A DNA stretch of 49,631 nt. Origin: Mycobacterium palustre. Its GTDB lineage: Bacteria; Actinomycetota; Actinomycetes; Mycobacteriales; Mycobacteriaceae. A program made the position numbers and the translations under genes. How positions within the stretch are numbered: position 1 is the stretch's first letter; every line of letters begins with the position of its first letter. Location: NCBI RefSeq assembly GCF_002101785.1, contig NZ_LQPJ01000066.1, positions 1 through 49,631 of the forward strand, written 5' to 3'. The notes under the pieces were generated by a model. It made no database searches, had not been told where the DNA came from, and worked only from the letters and a program-made list of their open reading frames with translations. Shown here piece after piece: positions 1 through 9,699 of this stretch.

Positions 1-1
1 C

Positions 2-82
2 GACACGCCACACCCCACCCGGGGGTTCTCCTCATATCAAGCCGACACGCCTGCTACCAACGTCCTGGCCGAGTACACCTAG
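2..82 (+). CDS. Possible 3' end of a gene entering from the left edge
   Basis: Twenty-six codons are open from the window edge to a TAG, ending in ...NVLAEYT. The stop overlaps the stop of the guanidine hydrolase gene on the other strand, as in a tight convergent pair. The frame is too short to identify and may be chance. The minus strand of the same stretch carries a GAGGAGA-like ribosome-binding site near positions 24-30, so a minus-strand gene starting just left of the window is the alternative. The sequence seen here does not decide between them. Confidence 0.2.
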   Translation, partial: DTPHPTRGFSSYQADTPATNVLAEYT

Positions 83-1242
83 TCGTTGAACGGCCCCCAT
101 GCGTGCCGCTTCAGGCGCGCCGGCTTCTTGCCCAGCTTGCCGGCCCGCACCATGACCGCCAGGCTGTCCAAAATGACCCGGCTACTCATCAACGCGGTCT
201 GCTCGGCCCAGTCGTAGGGCGGCGAGCACTCCACCACCTCGATGCCGTTAAGTCCGGGTTCGGAGATCAGTCGGATCAGGTTGAGGGCCTCGCGGGGCAG
301 CAGGCCGCCCGGCTCGGGCCACCCGGTGCCGGGCACGAATCCGGCGTCGATGACGTCGATGTCGAACGACAGATACACCGCCTTGGCGTCTTTCCACGCC
401 GTCTCGAGCGCGATCTCGGCGACCTTTTCGATGCCGACCCGCTCCACGTCGCCCACCGTGATGACGGTGCTGCCGCGCTGGCGACCCACCTGGACGCCGG
501 CGCGAGGCGCCTGCCATCCGCCGATGCCGATCTGCACCAGGTTGGTGGCCGGCGCGTTCTTGATGTTGGTCGCGTGGAACCACGGCGTCGTGTGCATCCG
601 CTCGTCGAGGTCGGTCTCCTGCGTGTCGACGTGGCGGTCGAAGTGGATGATGCCCACGTTGCCGTCCATGTGCGGGGCCAGGCCGCGCACGGTCGGGAAG
701 CCGATCGAATGGTCACCACCGAGGACGACCGGAAACACGCCCTGGGAGACCACGTGCGACATGGCCTGGCTGATCTGGTCGAACGACTTCTCGATGTTTG
801 CGGGGATGGTGACGACGTCGCCGATGTCGACGATGTTCAGCTGTTCGCGCAAGTCGACGCCCAGTTCGTAGCAGTAGGTGCCGAACAGGTTGGTCGAGCG
901 GCGGATCCCCGTCGGCCCGAACCGGGTGCCCGGGCGATAGGTGGTGCCGGCGTCGAGCGGCGCACCGAAGACCGCCACCTCGGCGTCGGAGACGTCGTTG
1001 ACGTCCTCGAGGAACGGGGCCTTCAGGAAGGTGCCGCGTTCCCCGGCGAAGTGCGGCAGCTCCCCGCGGGCGAAGGTCGACAGGGTCCGGTCATTGATCG
1101 TCGGGGCCGCCTCGAGGCCGTGGGCGATGCAGCGGTCGATCTCCTCGCGATGCCGGCGGGTCGGAAGTTCCGCCTCCGCCTGCTGCGCCCACCGCCCTTC
1201 CCGATTGGGGATGTCGGCCTGTCCGGCAAAAGGATTTGTCAT
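79..1242 (-). CDS. gdmH: Ureohydrolase, probable guanidine hydrolase (agmatinase/SpeB family)
   Basis: A 387-residue binuclear-metal ureohydrolase. Metal ligands are visible: GGDHS (H178), FDRHVDT (D202, H204, D206) and SFDIDVID (D294, D296). It is longer than ordinary agmatinases (about 300-350 aa) because of an N-terminal extension of about 70 residues. It also carries the TTPWFHATN segment (218-226); as I recall, the extension and this segment mark the Ni-dependent guanidine hydrolases, which split guanidine into urea and ammonia. The guanidine-III riboswitch upstream on the same strand supports that substrate over agmatine. The start is the ATG at 1242, behind AGAGGAAGAG; a TTG directly before it is less likely. 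Automated pipelines would probably call it agmatinase. Family is certain; the guanidine assignment is inference from context and motifs. Confidence 0.85.
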   Translation of the reverse strand: MTNPFAGQADIPNREGRWAQQAEAELPTRRHREEIDRCIAHGLEAAPTINDRTLSTFARGELPHFAGERGTFLKAPFLEDVNDVSDAEVAVFGAPLDAGTTYRPGTRFGPTGIRRSTNLFGTYCYELGVDLREQLNIVDIGDVVTIPANIEKSFDQISQAMSHVVSQGVFPVVLGGDHSIGFPTVRGLAPHMDGNVGIIHFDRHVDTQETDLDERMHTTPWFHATNIKNAPATNLVQIGIGGWQAPRAGVQVGRQRGSTVITVGDVERVGIEKVAEIALETAWKDAKAVYLSFDIDVIDAGFVPGTGWPEPGGLLPREALNLIRLISEPGLNGIEVVECSPPYDWAEQTALMSSRVILDSLAVMVRAGKLGKKPARLKRHAWGPFND

Positions 1243-1279
1243 CAACTCTTCCTCTCATCGCGAACCGATTCACGGCGGA

Positions 1280-1360
1280 GGATGCCCGGGCGACGGGTGT
1301 CTAAGCGGACGGCGATCACAGGGGCACCCGTGGTGGGTGAAGCCGGCGCGCCGGGCATCC
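1280..1360 (-). promoter_or_regulatory. Nested inverted repeats, possible riboswitch expression platform
   Basis: Between the guanidine aptamer and the hydrolase start, 1351-1360 (CCGGGCATCC) is a perfect 10-bp inverted repeat of 1280-1289. Inside it, 1293-1299 (ACGGGTG) pairs with 1325-1331 (CACCCGT). The leader RNA can therefore fold into a long stem about 35 nt upstream of the start codon. No U-tract follows, so it is not a canonical intrinsic terminator. Whether it communicates with the aptamer is unknown. Confidence 0.5.
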
Positions 1361-1365
1361 CGTGG

Positions 1366-1407
1366 TCGCCGTCTTGTCGCTCTCCGGGTACGGCGAACTC
1401 GTCCGGG
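1366..1407 (-). promoter_or_regulatory. Guanidine-III (ykkC-III) riboswitch aptamer
   Basis: Read on the minus strand, the segment has the compact guanidine-III pattern: CCGGACGAG, a short linker, CGCCGT, ACCCGG, a short loop, then GACAAGACGGCG. P1 is CCGG (1403-1406) with CCGG (1384-1387). The pseudoknot helix P2 is CGCCGT (1390-1395) with ACGGCG (1367-1372). As I remember the Thermobifida fusca aptamer of known structure, the match is near-exact outside the loops. It lies about 120 nt upstream of the ureohydrolase start on the same strand, so it should control that gene in response to guanidinium. Recognised by eye; a covariance-model search was not run. Confidence 0.88.
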
Positions 1408-1629
1408 CGGCCCCCGCGGCGCGCCGCCCCATAACGTACCGGCTCGGTGGGCGACCGCAACCTCCGCCGGGGGCGTGTCCCCGGCGCCGGCCGGCCCGGG
1501 CGCCGCGCCTCAGGCACCGGCGGCAGAGCCGATCATGTTCTGCGCCAAGGGATTTCGCGCCAAACGCAACCGCTCGGCCTCCGGCCTGGGTGACCACCTC
1601 AGGGTCGCTGAGAAATCGCTGGGAGTTTG
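1408..1629. other. Intergenic, upstream of the guanidine leader
   Basis: GC-rich sequence between the thioesterase stop and the riboswitch. It should hold the promoter for the hydrolase transcript unless that reads through from the thioesterase gene. I see no convincing -10/-35 pair and no credible gene. Confidence 0.5.
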
Positions 1630-2052
1630 CTAGGCCTCGAGGTTTTGTAACCGCACCTGGCCGCGGGCGACGACCCGGTCGTCGCCGTCGGTGATGGTGA
1701 CCAGCCACAGCTGCTGGCGCCGGCCGCGGTGAATCGGTTCGGCGGCGCCATAGATCGTCCCGGACGTCACGGACCGTAGAAAGTCGGTGTTGTTGTTGAC
1801 GCCCACCACGTTGCCGCCGTCGCCCTTGGTGTTGAGCCAGGTGTAGGCGGCCACGCTGGCCATGCTCTCGATGATCGAGCAGTAGACGCCGCCGTGCACC
1901 AGGCCCATCGGCTGCAACAGCTTGGGCTGAACCTCGAGCTGCGCGCGGGCGCCGTCGGGGCCGAGCTCGGTGAACCGCAGTCCCAGCTCCGCGTCGAACG
2001 GGGCCGTGAAATCGCGCGGGAGGCCCGCTTGGGGCGGCGTCGTCACGCCCAT
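1630..2052 (-). CDS. PaaI-type hotdog-fold thioesterase (Rv1847-like)
   Basis: A 140-residue single hotdog-fold protein, expected to hydrolyse acyl- or aryl-CoA thioesters in the cytoplasm. The core contains the family's HGGVYCSIIES helix with its acidic residue, followed by GVNNNTDFLRSV and RRQQLWLVTITDGDDRVVARG. Length agrees with H37Rv Rv1847. The frame stays open further upstream to 2166, but the ATG at 2050-2052 (MGVTTPPQAG) gives the family-typical N-terminus, and the extra residues are low-complexity. An IdeR-like iron box lies 164 bp upstream and could control this gene, blaI, or both. Substrate unknown. Confidence 0.85.
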   Translation of the reverse strand: MGVTTPPQAGLPRDFTAPFDAELGLRFTELGPDGARAQLEVQPKLLQPMGLVHGGVYCSIIESMASVAAYTWLNTKGDGGNVVGVNNNTDFLRSVTSGTIYGAAEPIHRGRRQQLWLVTITDGDDRVVARGQVRLQNLEA

Positions 2053-2215
2053 GTGTCTACACCATGCGCGGGGCCCGACCGCGCCGGGCGTGAGAACCGG
2101 CGCCGCAAAACGGGCGAGCCCCGCGCTTGGGCGCGGGGCTCGCCGATCGAGTAGACCGGGGGTCACTGCAGCCCTCAGGACTCTCCGCGGTCATTGCGGC
2201 TCGACCGGGTTTAGC

Positions 2216-2234
2216 ATAGGCAAGGCTGCCCTAA
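2216..2234. promoter_or_regulatory. IdeR-like iron box
   Basis: ATAGGCAAGGCTGCCCTAA matches the 19-bp IdeR consensus TTAGGTTAGGCTAACCTAA at 14 positions, or 15 counting A/T at position 7. The core AAGGCT and the outer TAGG/CCTAA are kept. It lies between the divergent thioesterase and blaI genes. I recall an iron box being reported between Rv1846c and Rv1847 in M. tuberculosis, but could not check this here. Confidence 0.6.
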
Positions 2235-2345
2235 CTTCGCAAGCCCAGGGCGCATTCACGCGGGCTTCGCCGGTCGAATTTTCGGTACGACCGGCAGTAG
2301 TTAGCGGAGTACGCTGATTGGCGACTATCGGGAGATGAAGACACT

Positions 2346-2765
2346 ATGGCCAAGCTGACCGGGCTCGGGGATCTGGAACGCGCGGTGATGGACCATCTGT
2401 GGTCCACGCCGGAACCCCAAACCGTCCGCCAGGTCCACGAAGCGTTGTCGGCGCGACGCGACCTTGCCTACACGACGATCATGACCGTGCTGCAACGGCT
2501 GGCGAAGAAGAACCTGGTATCCCAGATCCGCGACGACCGGGCCCACCGGTACGCGCCCGTGCACGGCCGCGACGAGCTGGTCGCCGGACTGATGGTCGAC
2601 GCCCTGGACCAGGCCGAGGACTCCGGCAGCCGGCAGGCCGCGCTCGTCCACTTCGTCGAGCGCGTCGGGGCCGACGAGGCCGAGGCGCTTCGGCGCGCTC
2701 TGGCCGAGCTGGAAGCCAATCAGCGCAGAAACGTCCCGCCTGCTGGCGCGCCAGCGGAGCACTGA
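2346..2765 (+). CDS. blaI: BlaI/MecI-family transcriptional repressor
   Basis: A 139-residue BlaI/MecI/CopY-family repressor. A winged helix-turn-helix spans about residues 5-75 (LERAVMDHLW...TYTTIMTVLQRLAKKNLV region), followed by an alpha-helical dimerisation part (about 80-125). In M. tuberculosis BlaI represses blaC, blaR and the ATP-synthase operon, and beta-lactam exposure relieves it. blaR follows after 14 nt, so the two are one operon. I could not find a clean dyad resembling the BlaI operator upstream, although AGTAG and AGTAC half-site-like words occur at about 2294-2312. Confidence 0.92.
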   Translation: MAKLTGLGDLERAVMDHLWSTPEPQTVRQVHEALSARRDLAYTTIMTVLQRLAKKNLVSQIRDDRAHRYAPVHGRDELVAGLMVDALDQAEDSGSRQAALVHFVERVGADEAEALRRALAELEANQRRNVPPAGAPAEH

Positions 2766-2779
2766 GGGAGACTTACAGC

Positions 2780-3730
2780 GTGTCCGCGCTGGCCTTCACC
2801 ATCCTCGCGGTGCTGTTAGTCGGCCCGGCGCCGGCCCTACTGGCACGAGCGACGTGGCCCCTGCGCGCCCCGCGCGCCGCCATGGTGTTATGGCAGGCCA
2901 TCGCCCTGGCCGCGGTGCTGTCGGCGTTCAGCGCCGGCATCGCGATCGCCAGCCGGCTGCTGATGCCCGGCCCCGACGGCCGGCCCACCACCAGCATCGT
3001 CGGCGCCGAGGCCCGGCTCGGGTGGCCGCTGTGGACGGCGTACATCACGGTGTTCGCGCTGACCGTGCTGGTCGGCGCGCGGCTGATGGTCGCCGTCCTG
3101 CGGGTCGCCATCGCCAATCGGCGGCGCCGCGCCTACCACCGCATGGTCGTCGACCTGGTCGGCGTCGGCCACGGCGCGGCCGCCGCCCAACCCTGCGCGC
3201 GACGGCGCGACCTGCGCGTCCTGGACGTCCCCCAACCGCTGGCCTACTGCCTGCCCGGCGTGCGTAGCCGCGTGGTGGTCAGCGAGGGGACGCTCAGCGC
3301 GCTCACCGGCGACGAGGTCGCGGCGATCCTCACCCACGAGCGGGCGCACCTGCGGGCCCGCCACGATTTGGTGCTCGAAGCCTTCACCGCGGTGCACGCC
3401 GCCTTCCCGCGGCTGGTGCGCAGCGTCAACGCGCTGCGCGCGGTGCAGCTGCTCGTCGAGCTGCTGGCCGACGACGCCGCGGTGCGCGCGACGGGGCGCA
3501 CTCCCCTGGCCCGGGCGCTGGTGGCGTGCGCGTCCGGGCGGGCGCCGTCGGGCGCGCTGGCGGCGGGCGGCACCAGCACGGTGGTGCGGGTCCGCCGGCT
3601 GTCCGGACGCGGCAACAGCCTGGCCCTTTCGGCGGCCGCGTACCTGGCCGCGGCGGCCGTGTTCGTGGTGCCCACGATCGCGCTGGCCGTCCCGTGGCTC
3701 ACGGAACTGCAGCGGCTGTTCAACCTGTAG
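2780..3730 (+). CDS. blaR: BlaR1/M56-family membrane metallopeptidase
   Basis: A 316-residue membrane protease thought to inactivate BlaI after a signal. Hydrophobic segments lie at about residues 4-24, 38-60, 84-108 and 284-306. The zinc motif HERAH is at 186-190 with a downstream ELLADD (E227) as probable third ligand. Unlike staphylococcal BlaR1 it lacks the C-terminal penicillin-binding sensor domain, as does its 316-aa H37Rv counterpart Rv1845c. The start is the GTG at 2780 with GAGGGAG about 9 nt before it; the same frame is open upstream through blaI, but that part is a shadow of blaI. Confidence 0.9.
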   Translation: MSALAFTILAVLLVGPAPALLARATWPLRAPRAAMVLWQAIALAAVLSAFSAGIAIASRLLMPGPDGRPTTSIVGAEARLGWPLWTAYITVFALTVLVGARLMVAVLRVAIANRRRRAYHRMVVDLVGVGHGAAAAQPCARRRDLRVLDVPQPLAYCLPGVRSRVVVSEGTLSALTGDEVAAILTHERAHLRARHDLVLEAFTAVHAAFPRLVRSVNALRAVQLLVELLADDAAVRATGRTPLARALVACASGRAPSGALAAGGTSTVVRVRRLSGRGNSLALSAAAYLAAAAVFVVPTIALAVPWLTELQRLFNL

Positions 3731-3828
3731 CGCGCGCCAGAACCCAAGCACCCCGGGCGGATACGAGTCCGCTGTGCCACAGTGTGACCGAAGGCTTGTC
3801 GTAGCAGTTCTCAACTGAGAGGCGAGAG

Positions 3829-5292
3829 ATGAGTGCCCCGGATAAGGAATCCAAGACCGGTACCGCGCAGATCGGGGTCACCGGCCTGGCGGTGATGGGT
3901 TCCAACATCGCCCGCAATTTCGCGCGCCACGGCTACACGGTGGCGCTGCACAACCGGTCCGTCGCCAAGACCGACGCCCTGCTCAAAGAGCACGGCGACG
4001 AGGGCAACTTCGTGCGGTCGGAAACCATCGAGGAATTCCTTGACGCGCTGGAGAAGCCGCGGCGGGTGCTGATCATGGTCAAGGCGGGCGAGCCCACCGA
4101 CGCCGTCATCGAGCAGCTCGCCGCCGCCATGGAGGAAGGCGACATCATCATCGACGGCGGCAACGCCCTCTACACCGACACCATCCGCCGCGAGAAGGCG
4201 ATGCGCGAGCGCGGGCTGCACTTCGTCGGTGCGGGCATCTCCGGCGGCGAGGAGGGCGCGCTCAACGGGCCGTCCATCATGCCGGGCGGCCCGGCCGAGT
4301 CGTACACCTCGCTGGGGCCGCTGCTCGAGGAGATCTCCGCGCACGTCGACGGGGTGCCCTGCTGCACCCACATCGGGCCGGACGGCGCCGGGCATTTCGT
4401 CAAGATGGTGCACAACGGCATCGAGTACTCCGACATGCAGCTGATCGGCGAGGCCTACCAGCTGCTGCGCGACGGCCTGGGCAAGACCGCGCCCGAGATC
4501 GCCGACGTGTTCGCCGAGTGGAACAAGGGCGACCTGGACAGCTTCCTGATCGAGATCACCGCGGAGGTGTTGCGCCAGACCGACGCCAAGACCGGCAAGC
4601 CGCTGGTCGACGTCATCCTCGACGAGGCCGAGCAGAAGGGCACCGGCCGCTGGACGGTCAAGTCCGCGCTGGACCTCGGGGTGCCCGTCACCGGCATCGC
4701 CGAGGCGGTGTTCGCCCGGGCGCTGTCGGGCTCGGTGACACAACGCAAGGCCACCACCGGGCTGGCGTCCGGCCAGCTGGGCGAAAAGCCAAGCGACCCA
4801 GAGCGATTCGTCGAGGACGTGCGCCAGGCCCTGTACGCTTCGAAGATCATCGCCTACGCCCAGGGCTTCAACCAGATCCAGGCCGGCAGCGCCGAATACG
4901 ACTGGGGCATCACGCCGGGCGATCTGGCCACCATCTGGCGCGGCGGCTGCATCATCCGGGCGAAGTTCCTCAACCGCATCAAGGAGGCCTTCGACGAGGA
5001 CCCCGACCTGCCGACGCTGATCGTCGCGCCGTACATCCGCAGCGCGATCGAGGCCGCGGTCGACGGCTGGCGGCGCGTCGTCGTGGCCGCCACCCAGCTG
5101 GGCATCCCGATCCCGGGGTTCTCCTCGGCGCTGTCCTACTACGACGCCCTGCGCACCGAGCGGCTGCCCGCCGCACTCACCCAGGGCCTGCGCGACTTTT
5201 TCGGCGCGCACACCTACGGCCGCATCGACGACGAGCCCGACAAGCGCTTCCACACCCTGTGGAGCGGCGACCGCAGCGAAGTGCCCGCTTAA
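3829..5292 (+). CDS. gnd1: 6-phosphogluconate dehydrogenase (decarboxylating)
   Basis: 487 residues, the length of the long NADP-dependent form. It converts 6-phosphogluconate to ribulose 5-phosphate, CO2 and NAD(P)H in the oxidative pentose-phosphate pathway. The N-terminal Rossmann motif is GLAVMGSNIARNFA. The substrate loop GGEEGALNGPSIMPGG and the catalytic helix HFVKMVHNGIEYSDMQ (Lys, Asn, Glu) are intact. The all-helical C-terminal domain ends with YYDALR...DFFGAHTYGR. The ATG follows a GAGAGGCGAGAG purine run. guaB1 follows after 46 bp on the same strand, as in H37Rv. Confidence 0.97.
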   Translation: MSAPDKESKTGTAQIGVTGLAVMGSNIARNFARHGYTVALHNRSVAKTDALLKEHGDEGNFVRSETIEEFLDALEKPRRVLIMVKAGEPTDAVIEQLAAAMEEGDIIIDGGNALYTDTIRREKAMRERGLHFVGAGISGGEEGALNGPSIMPGGPAESYTSLGPLLEEISAHVDGVPCCTHIGPDGAGHFVKMVHNGIEYSDMQLIGEAYQLLRDGLGKTAPEIADVFAEWNKGDLDSFLIEITAEVLRQTDAKTGKPLVDVILDEAEQKGTGRWTVKSALDLGVPVTGIAEAVFARALSGSVTQRKATTGLASGQLGEKPSDPERFVEDVRQALYASKIIAYAQGFNQIQAGSAEYDWGITPGDLATIWRGGCIIRAKFLNRIKEAFDEDPDLPTLIVAPYIRSAIEAAVDGWRRVVVAATQLGIPIPGFSSALSYYDALRTERLPAALTQGLRDFFGAHTYGRIDDEPDKRFHTLWSGDRSEVPA

Positions 5293-5308
5293 CCGCGGCC
5301 GCGTGTAA

Positions 5309-6775
<1,467 letters not shown>

Positions 6776-6876
6776 CCGCGAGGTCGGGCGCCGCTGGACG
6801 CGTTGGCTACCATGTGAATTCACGCGGTCTAACGCCGGCAGCAAAGCGCTGCGCGGCATCGAGGGAAAGGGATGAC

Positions 6877-7002
6877 GTGCCGCAGGCACGTGTCGACGCC
6901 GGTGGCTTCCCGGCCGAGCGGCCATCCGACGAGCCGCCGGATGCGGAGCCTCCCTCTGCGAGGCGTCCCCGGCGACCGGTGACGGGCCGGCCCGACCGAT
7001 GA
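6877..7002 (+). CDS. Possible 41-codon ORF coupled to the next gene
   Basis: A GTG at 6877 preceded by GGAAAGGGATGAC opens 41 codons of Pro- and Arg-rich sequence (it ends [14 protein letters not shown]). Its TGA overlaps the ATG of the following transporter gene as ATGA. The ribosome-binding site and the overlap suggest a translated, coupling ORF. Its composition is also what random GC-rich sequence gives. No family recognised. Confidence 0.3.
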   Translation: MPQARVDAGGFPAERPSDEPPDAEPPSARRPRRPVTGRPDR

Positions 7003-8369
7003 ACATCACCGTCACCGTGATCAGCGTGCTGGCCGTCGCGGTCCTCGTCTTCGGCAACGCGGTCTTCGTCGCGGCCGAATTCTCGCTGACCGCCCTGGAC
7101 AGCAGCATCGTGGAGGCCAACGCCCGCAACGGCGGTCGCCGCGACCAATTCATCCAGCGCGCCCAGAACCGGCTGTCGTTTCAGCTCTCCGGCGCCCAGT
7201 TGGGCATTTCCATCACCACGCTGGTCACCGGTTATCTGACCGAGCCCATGGTGGCCGACCTGCCGCACCCCTGGCTGGACGCGGTCGGGGTGTCCGATCC
7301 AGTGGCCGACGCCATCACCGCGTTCATGGTGCTGGTGATCGTGACATCGGTGTCGATGGTGTTCGGCGAGCTGGTGCCCAAGTACCTCGCGGTGGCCCGG
7401 CCGCTGTCGACGGGCCGCGCCGTCGCGGGCTTCCAACTGCTGTTCTCGCTGCTGCTCACCCCCGCCATCCGGCTGACCAACGGCGCGGCCAACTGGATCG
7501 TTCGGAAGCTGGGCATCGAGCCGGCCGAGGAGCTGCGGTCGGCCCGCTCGCCGCAGGAGTTGCTGTCGCTGGTGCGCACCTCGGCGCGCAGCGGCACGCT
7601 GGACCCGGCCACCGCCGCCCTGGTGCGGCGCTCGCTGCAGTTCGGCACCCTGAGCGCCGAGGAACTGATGACGCCCCGATCGAAGATCGTCGCGCTGCAG
7701 ACCGACGAGACCGTCGCGGACCTGGTCGCCGCGGCCACCGAGTCCGGCTTCTCGCGGTTCCCGATCGTCGACGGCGACCTCGACGAGACCGTCGGCATCG
7801 TGCACGTCAAGCAGGTGTTCGGGATTCCGGCGGCCGACCGCGACCGCACGCTGCTGACCACGCTGGCCCAACACGTTCCGGTGGTGCCGTCGACGCTCGA
7901 CGGCGACGCGGTGATGGCCGAGATCCGGGCCAACCCCCTGCAAACCGCGATGGTCGTCGACGAATACGGCGGGACGGCCGGCATGGTGACGGTCGAGGAC
8001 CTCATCGAGGAGATCGTCGGCGACGTGCGCGACGAACACGACGACGCCACCCCCGACGTGGTCGCATCCGGCACCGGCTGGCGGGTCTCGGGCCTGCTGC
8101 GCATCGACGAGGTGGCCACCGCCACCGGATTCCGGGCCCCCGAAGGCCCTTACGAAACGATCGGCGGCCTGGTCCTGCGCGAACTCGGGCACATCCCGGT
8201 GGCCGGGGAGACGGTCGAGCTGACCGCGCTCGACCCCGACGGCCTCTTGGACGCCTCGATGCGCTGGCAGGCGACCGTGGTCCGGATGGACGGCCGCCGC
8301 ATCGACCTGCTCGAGCTGCAAGACCTGGGCTCCCACGCGGAGCCGGCGGCGGGACGGGGCGCCCGATGA
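6999..8369 (+). CDS. CNNM/CorC-family membrane protein (Rv1842c-like)
   Basis: 456 residues. A DUF21/CNNM transmembrane domain (about 1-200, with segments near 5-27, 60-85, 100-125 and 135-160) is followed by two CBS domains (about 215-335: [42 protein letters not shown]) and a CorC_HlyC domain (about 350-435). The family is linked to Mg2+/Co2+ efflux or Mg2+ homeostasis. It overlaps the next gene by 4 bp (ATGA), and the two probably work as a pair. Ion specificity cannot be told from the sequence. Confidence 0.9.
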   Translation: MNITVTVISVLAVAVLVFGNAVFVAAEFSLTALDSSIVEANARNGGRRDQFIQRAQNRLSFQLSGAQLGISITTLVTGYLTEPMVADLPHPWLDAVGVSDPVADAITAFMVLVIVTSVSMVFGELVPKYLAVARPLSTGRAVAGFQLLFSLLLTPAIRLTNGAANWIVRKLGIEPAEELRSARSPQELLSLVRTSARSGTLDPATAALVRRSLQFGTLSAEELMTPRSKIVALQTDETVADLVAAATESGFSRFPIVDGDLDETVGIVHVKQVFGIPAADRDRTLLTTLAQHVPVVPSTLDGDAVMAEIRANPLQTAMVVDEYGGTAGMVTVEDLIEEIVGDVRDEHDDATPDVVASGTGWRVSGLLRIDEVATATGFRAPEGPYETIGGLVLRELGHIPVAGETVELTALDPDGLLDASMRWQATVVRMDGRRIDLLELQDLGSHAEPAAGRGAR

Positions 8370-9424
8370 CCCTGATGGACCAGGTCCTCGGAGTTTTGGT
8401 GGCGATCCTGCTGATCGGCGTCAACGCGTACTTCGTCGGAGCGGAGTTCTCGCTGATCTCGGCCCGGCGGGACCGCCTGGAGGCGCTGGCCGAGCAGGGC
8501 AAAGCCCGGGCCGTCACCGTCATCCGGGCCGGCGAACAGCTCCCGTCCATGCTGGCCGGCGCGCAGCTGGGCGTGACGGTCGCCTCGCTGTTGCTGGGCC
8601 GCATCGGCGAGTCCGCGGTGGCCAGCCTGCTGCGCAGCGGCCTGGGGCTGACCGACATGAATGCGGCGCTGCTGCACACGCTTTCGTTCGTCATCGCGCT
8701 GGCGGTCGTGGTGACGCTGCACGTGCTGCTGGGCGAGATGGTGCCCAAGAACATCGCGCTGGCCGGCCCCGAGCGCACCGCGATGCTGCTGGTGCCGCCG
8801 TACCTGGTCTACGTGCGCGCCGCGCGGCCGTTCATCGTGTTCTACAACAAGTGCGCCAACGTCGTGCTGCGCGCGCTGGGCGTCGAGCCGAAGGACGAAC
8901 TCGACATCGCGGTGTCCACCGCCGAGCTGGGCGAGATGATCTCCCAATCGGTCTCCGAGGGCCTGCTGGATCCCGAGGAACACACCCGGCTGACCCGGGC
9001 GCTGCAGATCCGCAACCGCGTGGTCGGCGACGTGGCCCGGCCCCTCGCCGAGATCCGGGCGGTGCCCGTGGCCGCCGCGGGCTCGGGGCCCACCGTCGGC
9101 GCGGTCGAGCGCGCCCTGGCCGAGACCGGGTACTCCCGCTTCCCGGTGACCAACCGCGCCGGAAAGTTCGTCGGCTACCTGCACATCAAGGACGTCCTGA
9201 CGCTCGGCGCGGACCCGCAGACGGTGATCGATTTGGCCCTGGTGCGGCCGCTGCCGCGGGTGCCCCGGTCGCTGCCGCTCGCCGACGCGCTGTCGCGGAT
9301 GCGCCGCAGCAACAGTCACCTGGCGCTGGTGACCGACGGGGACGGCAGCAGCGGCGGCGTGGTCGCGATGGTGGCGATGGAGGATCTGGTGGAGGACCTC
9401 GTCGGCACCATGCGCGACGCGTAG
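8366..9424 (+). CDS. CNNM/CorC-family membrane protein (Rv1841c-like)
   Basis: 352 residues and paralogous to the preceding gene: a DUF21 membrane domain (about 1-195), then two CBS domains (about 210-345, ending [17 protein letters not shown]). It has no CorC_HlyC transporter-associated domain, so it is a shorter partner. It starts at the ATG overlapping the upstream TGA, which implies translational coupling. In H37Rv the next gene is PE_PGRS34; here 275 bp lead directly to glcB. Confidence 0.9.
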   Translation: MTLMDQVLGVLVAILLIGVNAYFVGAEFSLISARRDRLEALAEQGKARAVTVIRAGEQLPSMLAGAQLGVTVASLLLGRIGESAVASLLRSGLGLTDMNAALLHTLSFVIALAVVVTLHVLLGEMVPKNIALAGPERTAMLLVPPYLVYVRAARPFIVFYNKCANVVLRALGVEPKDELDIAVSTAELGEMISQSVSEGLLDPEEHTRLTRALQIRNRVVGDVARPLAEIRAVPVAAAGSGPTVGAVERALAETGYSRFPVTNRAGKFVGYLHIKDVLTLGADPQTVIDLALVRPLPRVPRSLPLADALSRMRRSNSHLALVTDGDGSSGGVVAMVAMEDLVEDLVGTMRDA

Positions 9425-9636
9425 CAGGCGGCGCCGGGCGGCGCGGCGCACAGCCCGTATGATCTCCAACGGCTACCAGTCAGCGAAGCGCAACCTGGCC
9501 CGCGGCGCGGCGTTGCCAGGCGGCGATCCCGCCGGGTTCACCGCGGCGCCATCGCTGGCTCTGTAGCGGGCGCGACCTGCGGCTGCGGGTCGGCCGGATG
9601 ACGGTCGTGAGGCTGCTGGTCGGTAGGCTGACGACA

Positions 9637-9658
9637 AGCCTGTTTCGAGCCTGTCTCG
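9637..9658 (+). repeat. Two 11-bp tandem repeats upstream of glcB
   Basis: AGCCTGTTTCG (9637-9647) is followed directly by AGCCTGTCTCG (9648-9658) and a partial third AGCC. They end 37 bp before the glcB start. They could be a regulator site or lie near the transcription start. No known motif recognised. Confidence 0.4.
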
Positions 9659-9699
9659 AGCCAGCACGGCTCTACCAGGCCCATTTACGGAGGAGAATG

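Noticed and set aside
79..1242. Plain agmatinase (speB) annotation
   Set aside because: Metal motifs are shared by all ureohydrolases; the guanidine riboswitch, long N-terminus and TTPWFHATN segment favour guanidine hydrolase. Kept as the fallback.
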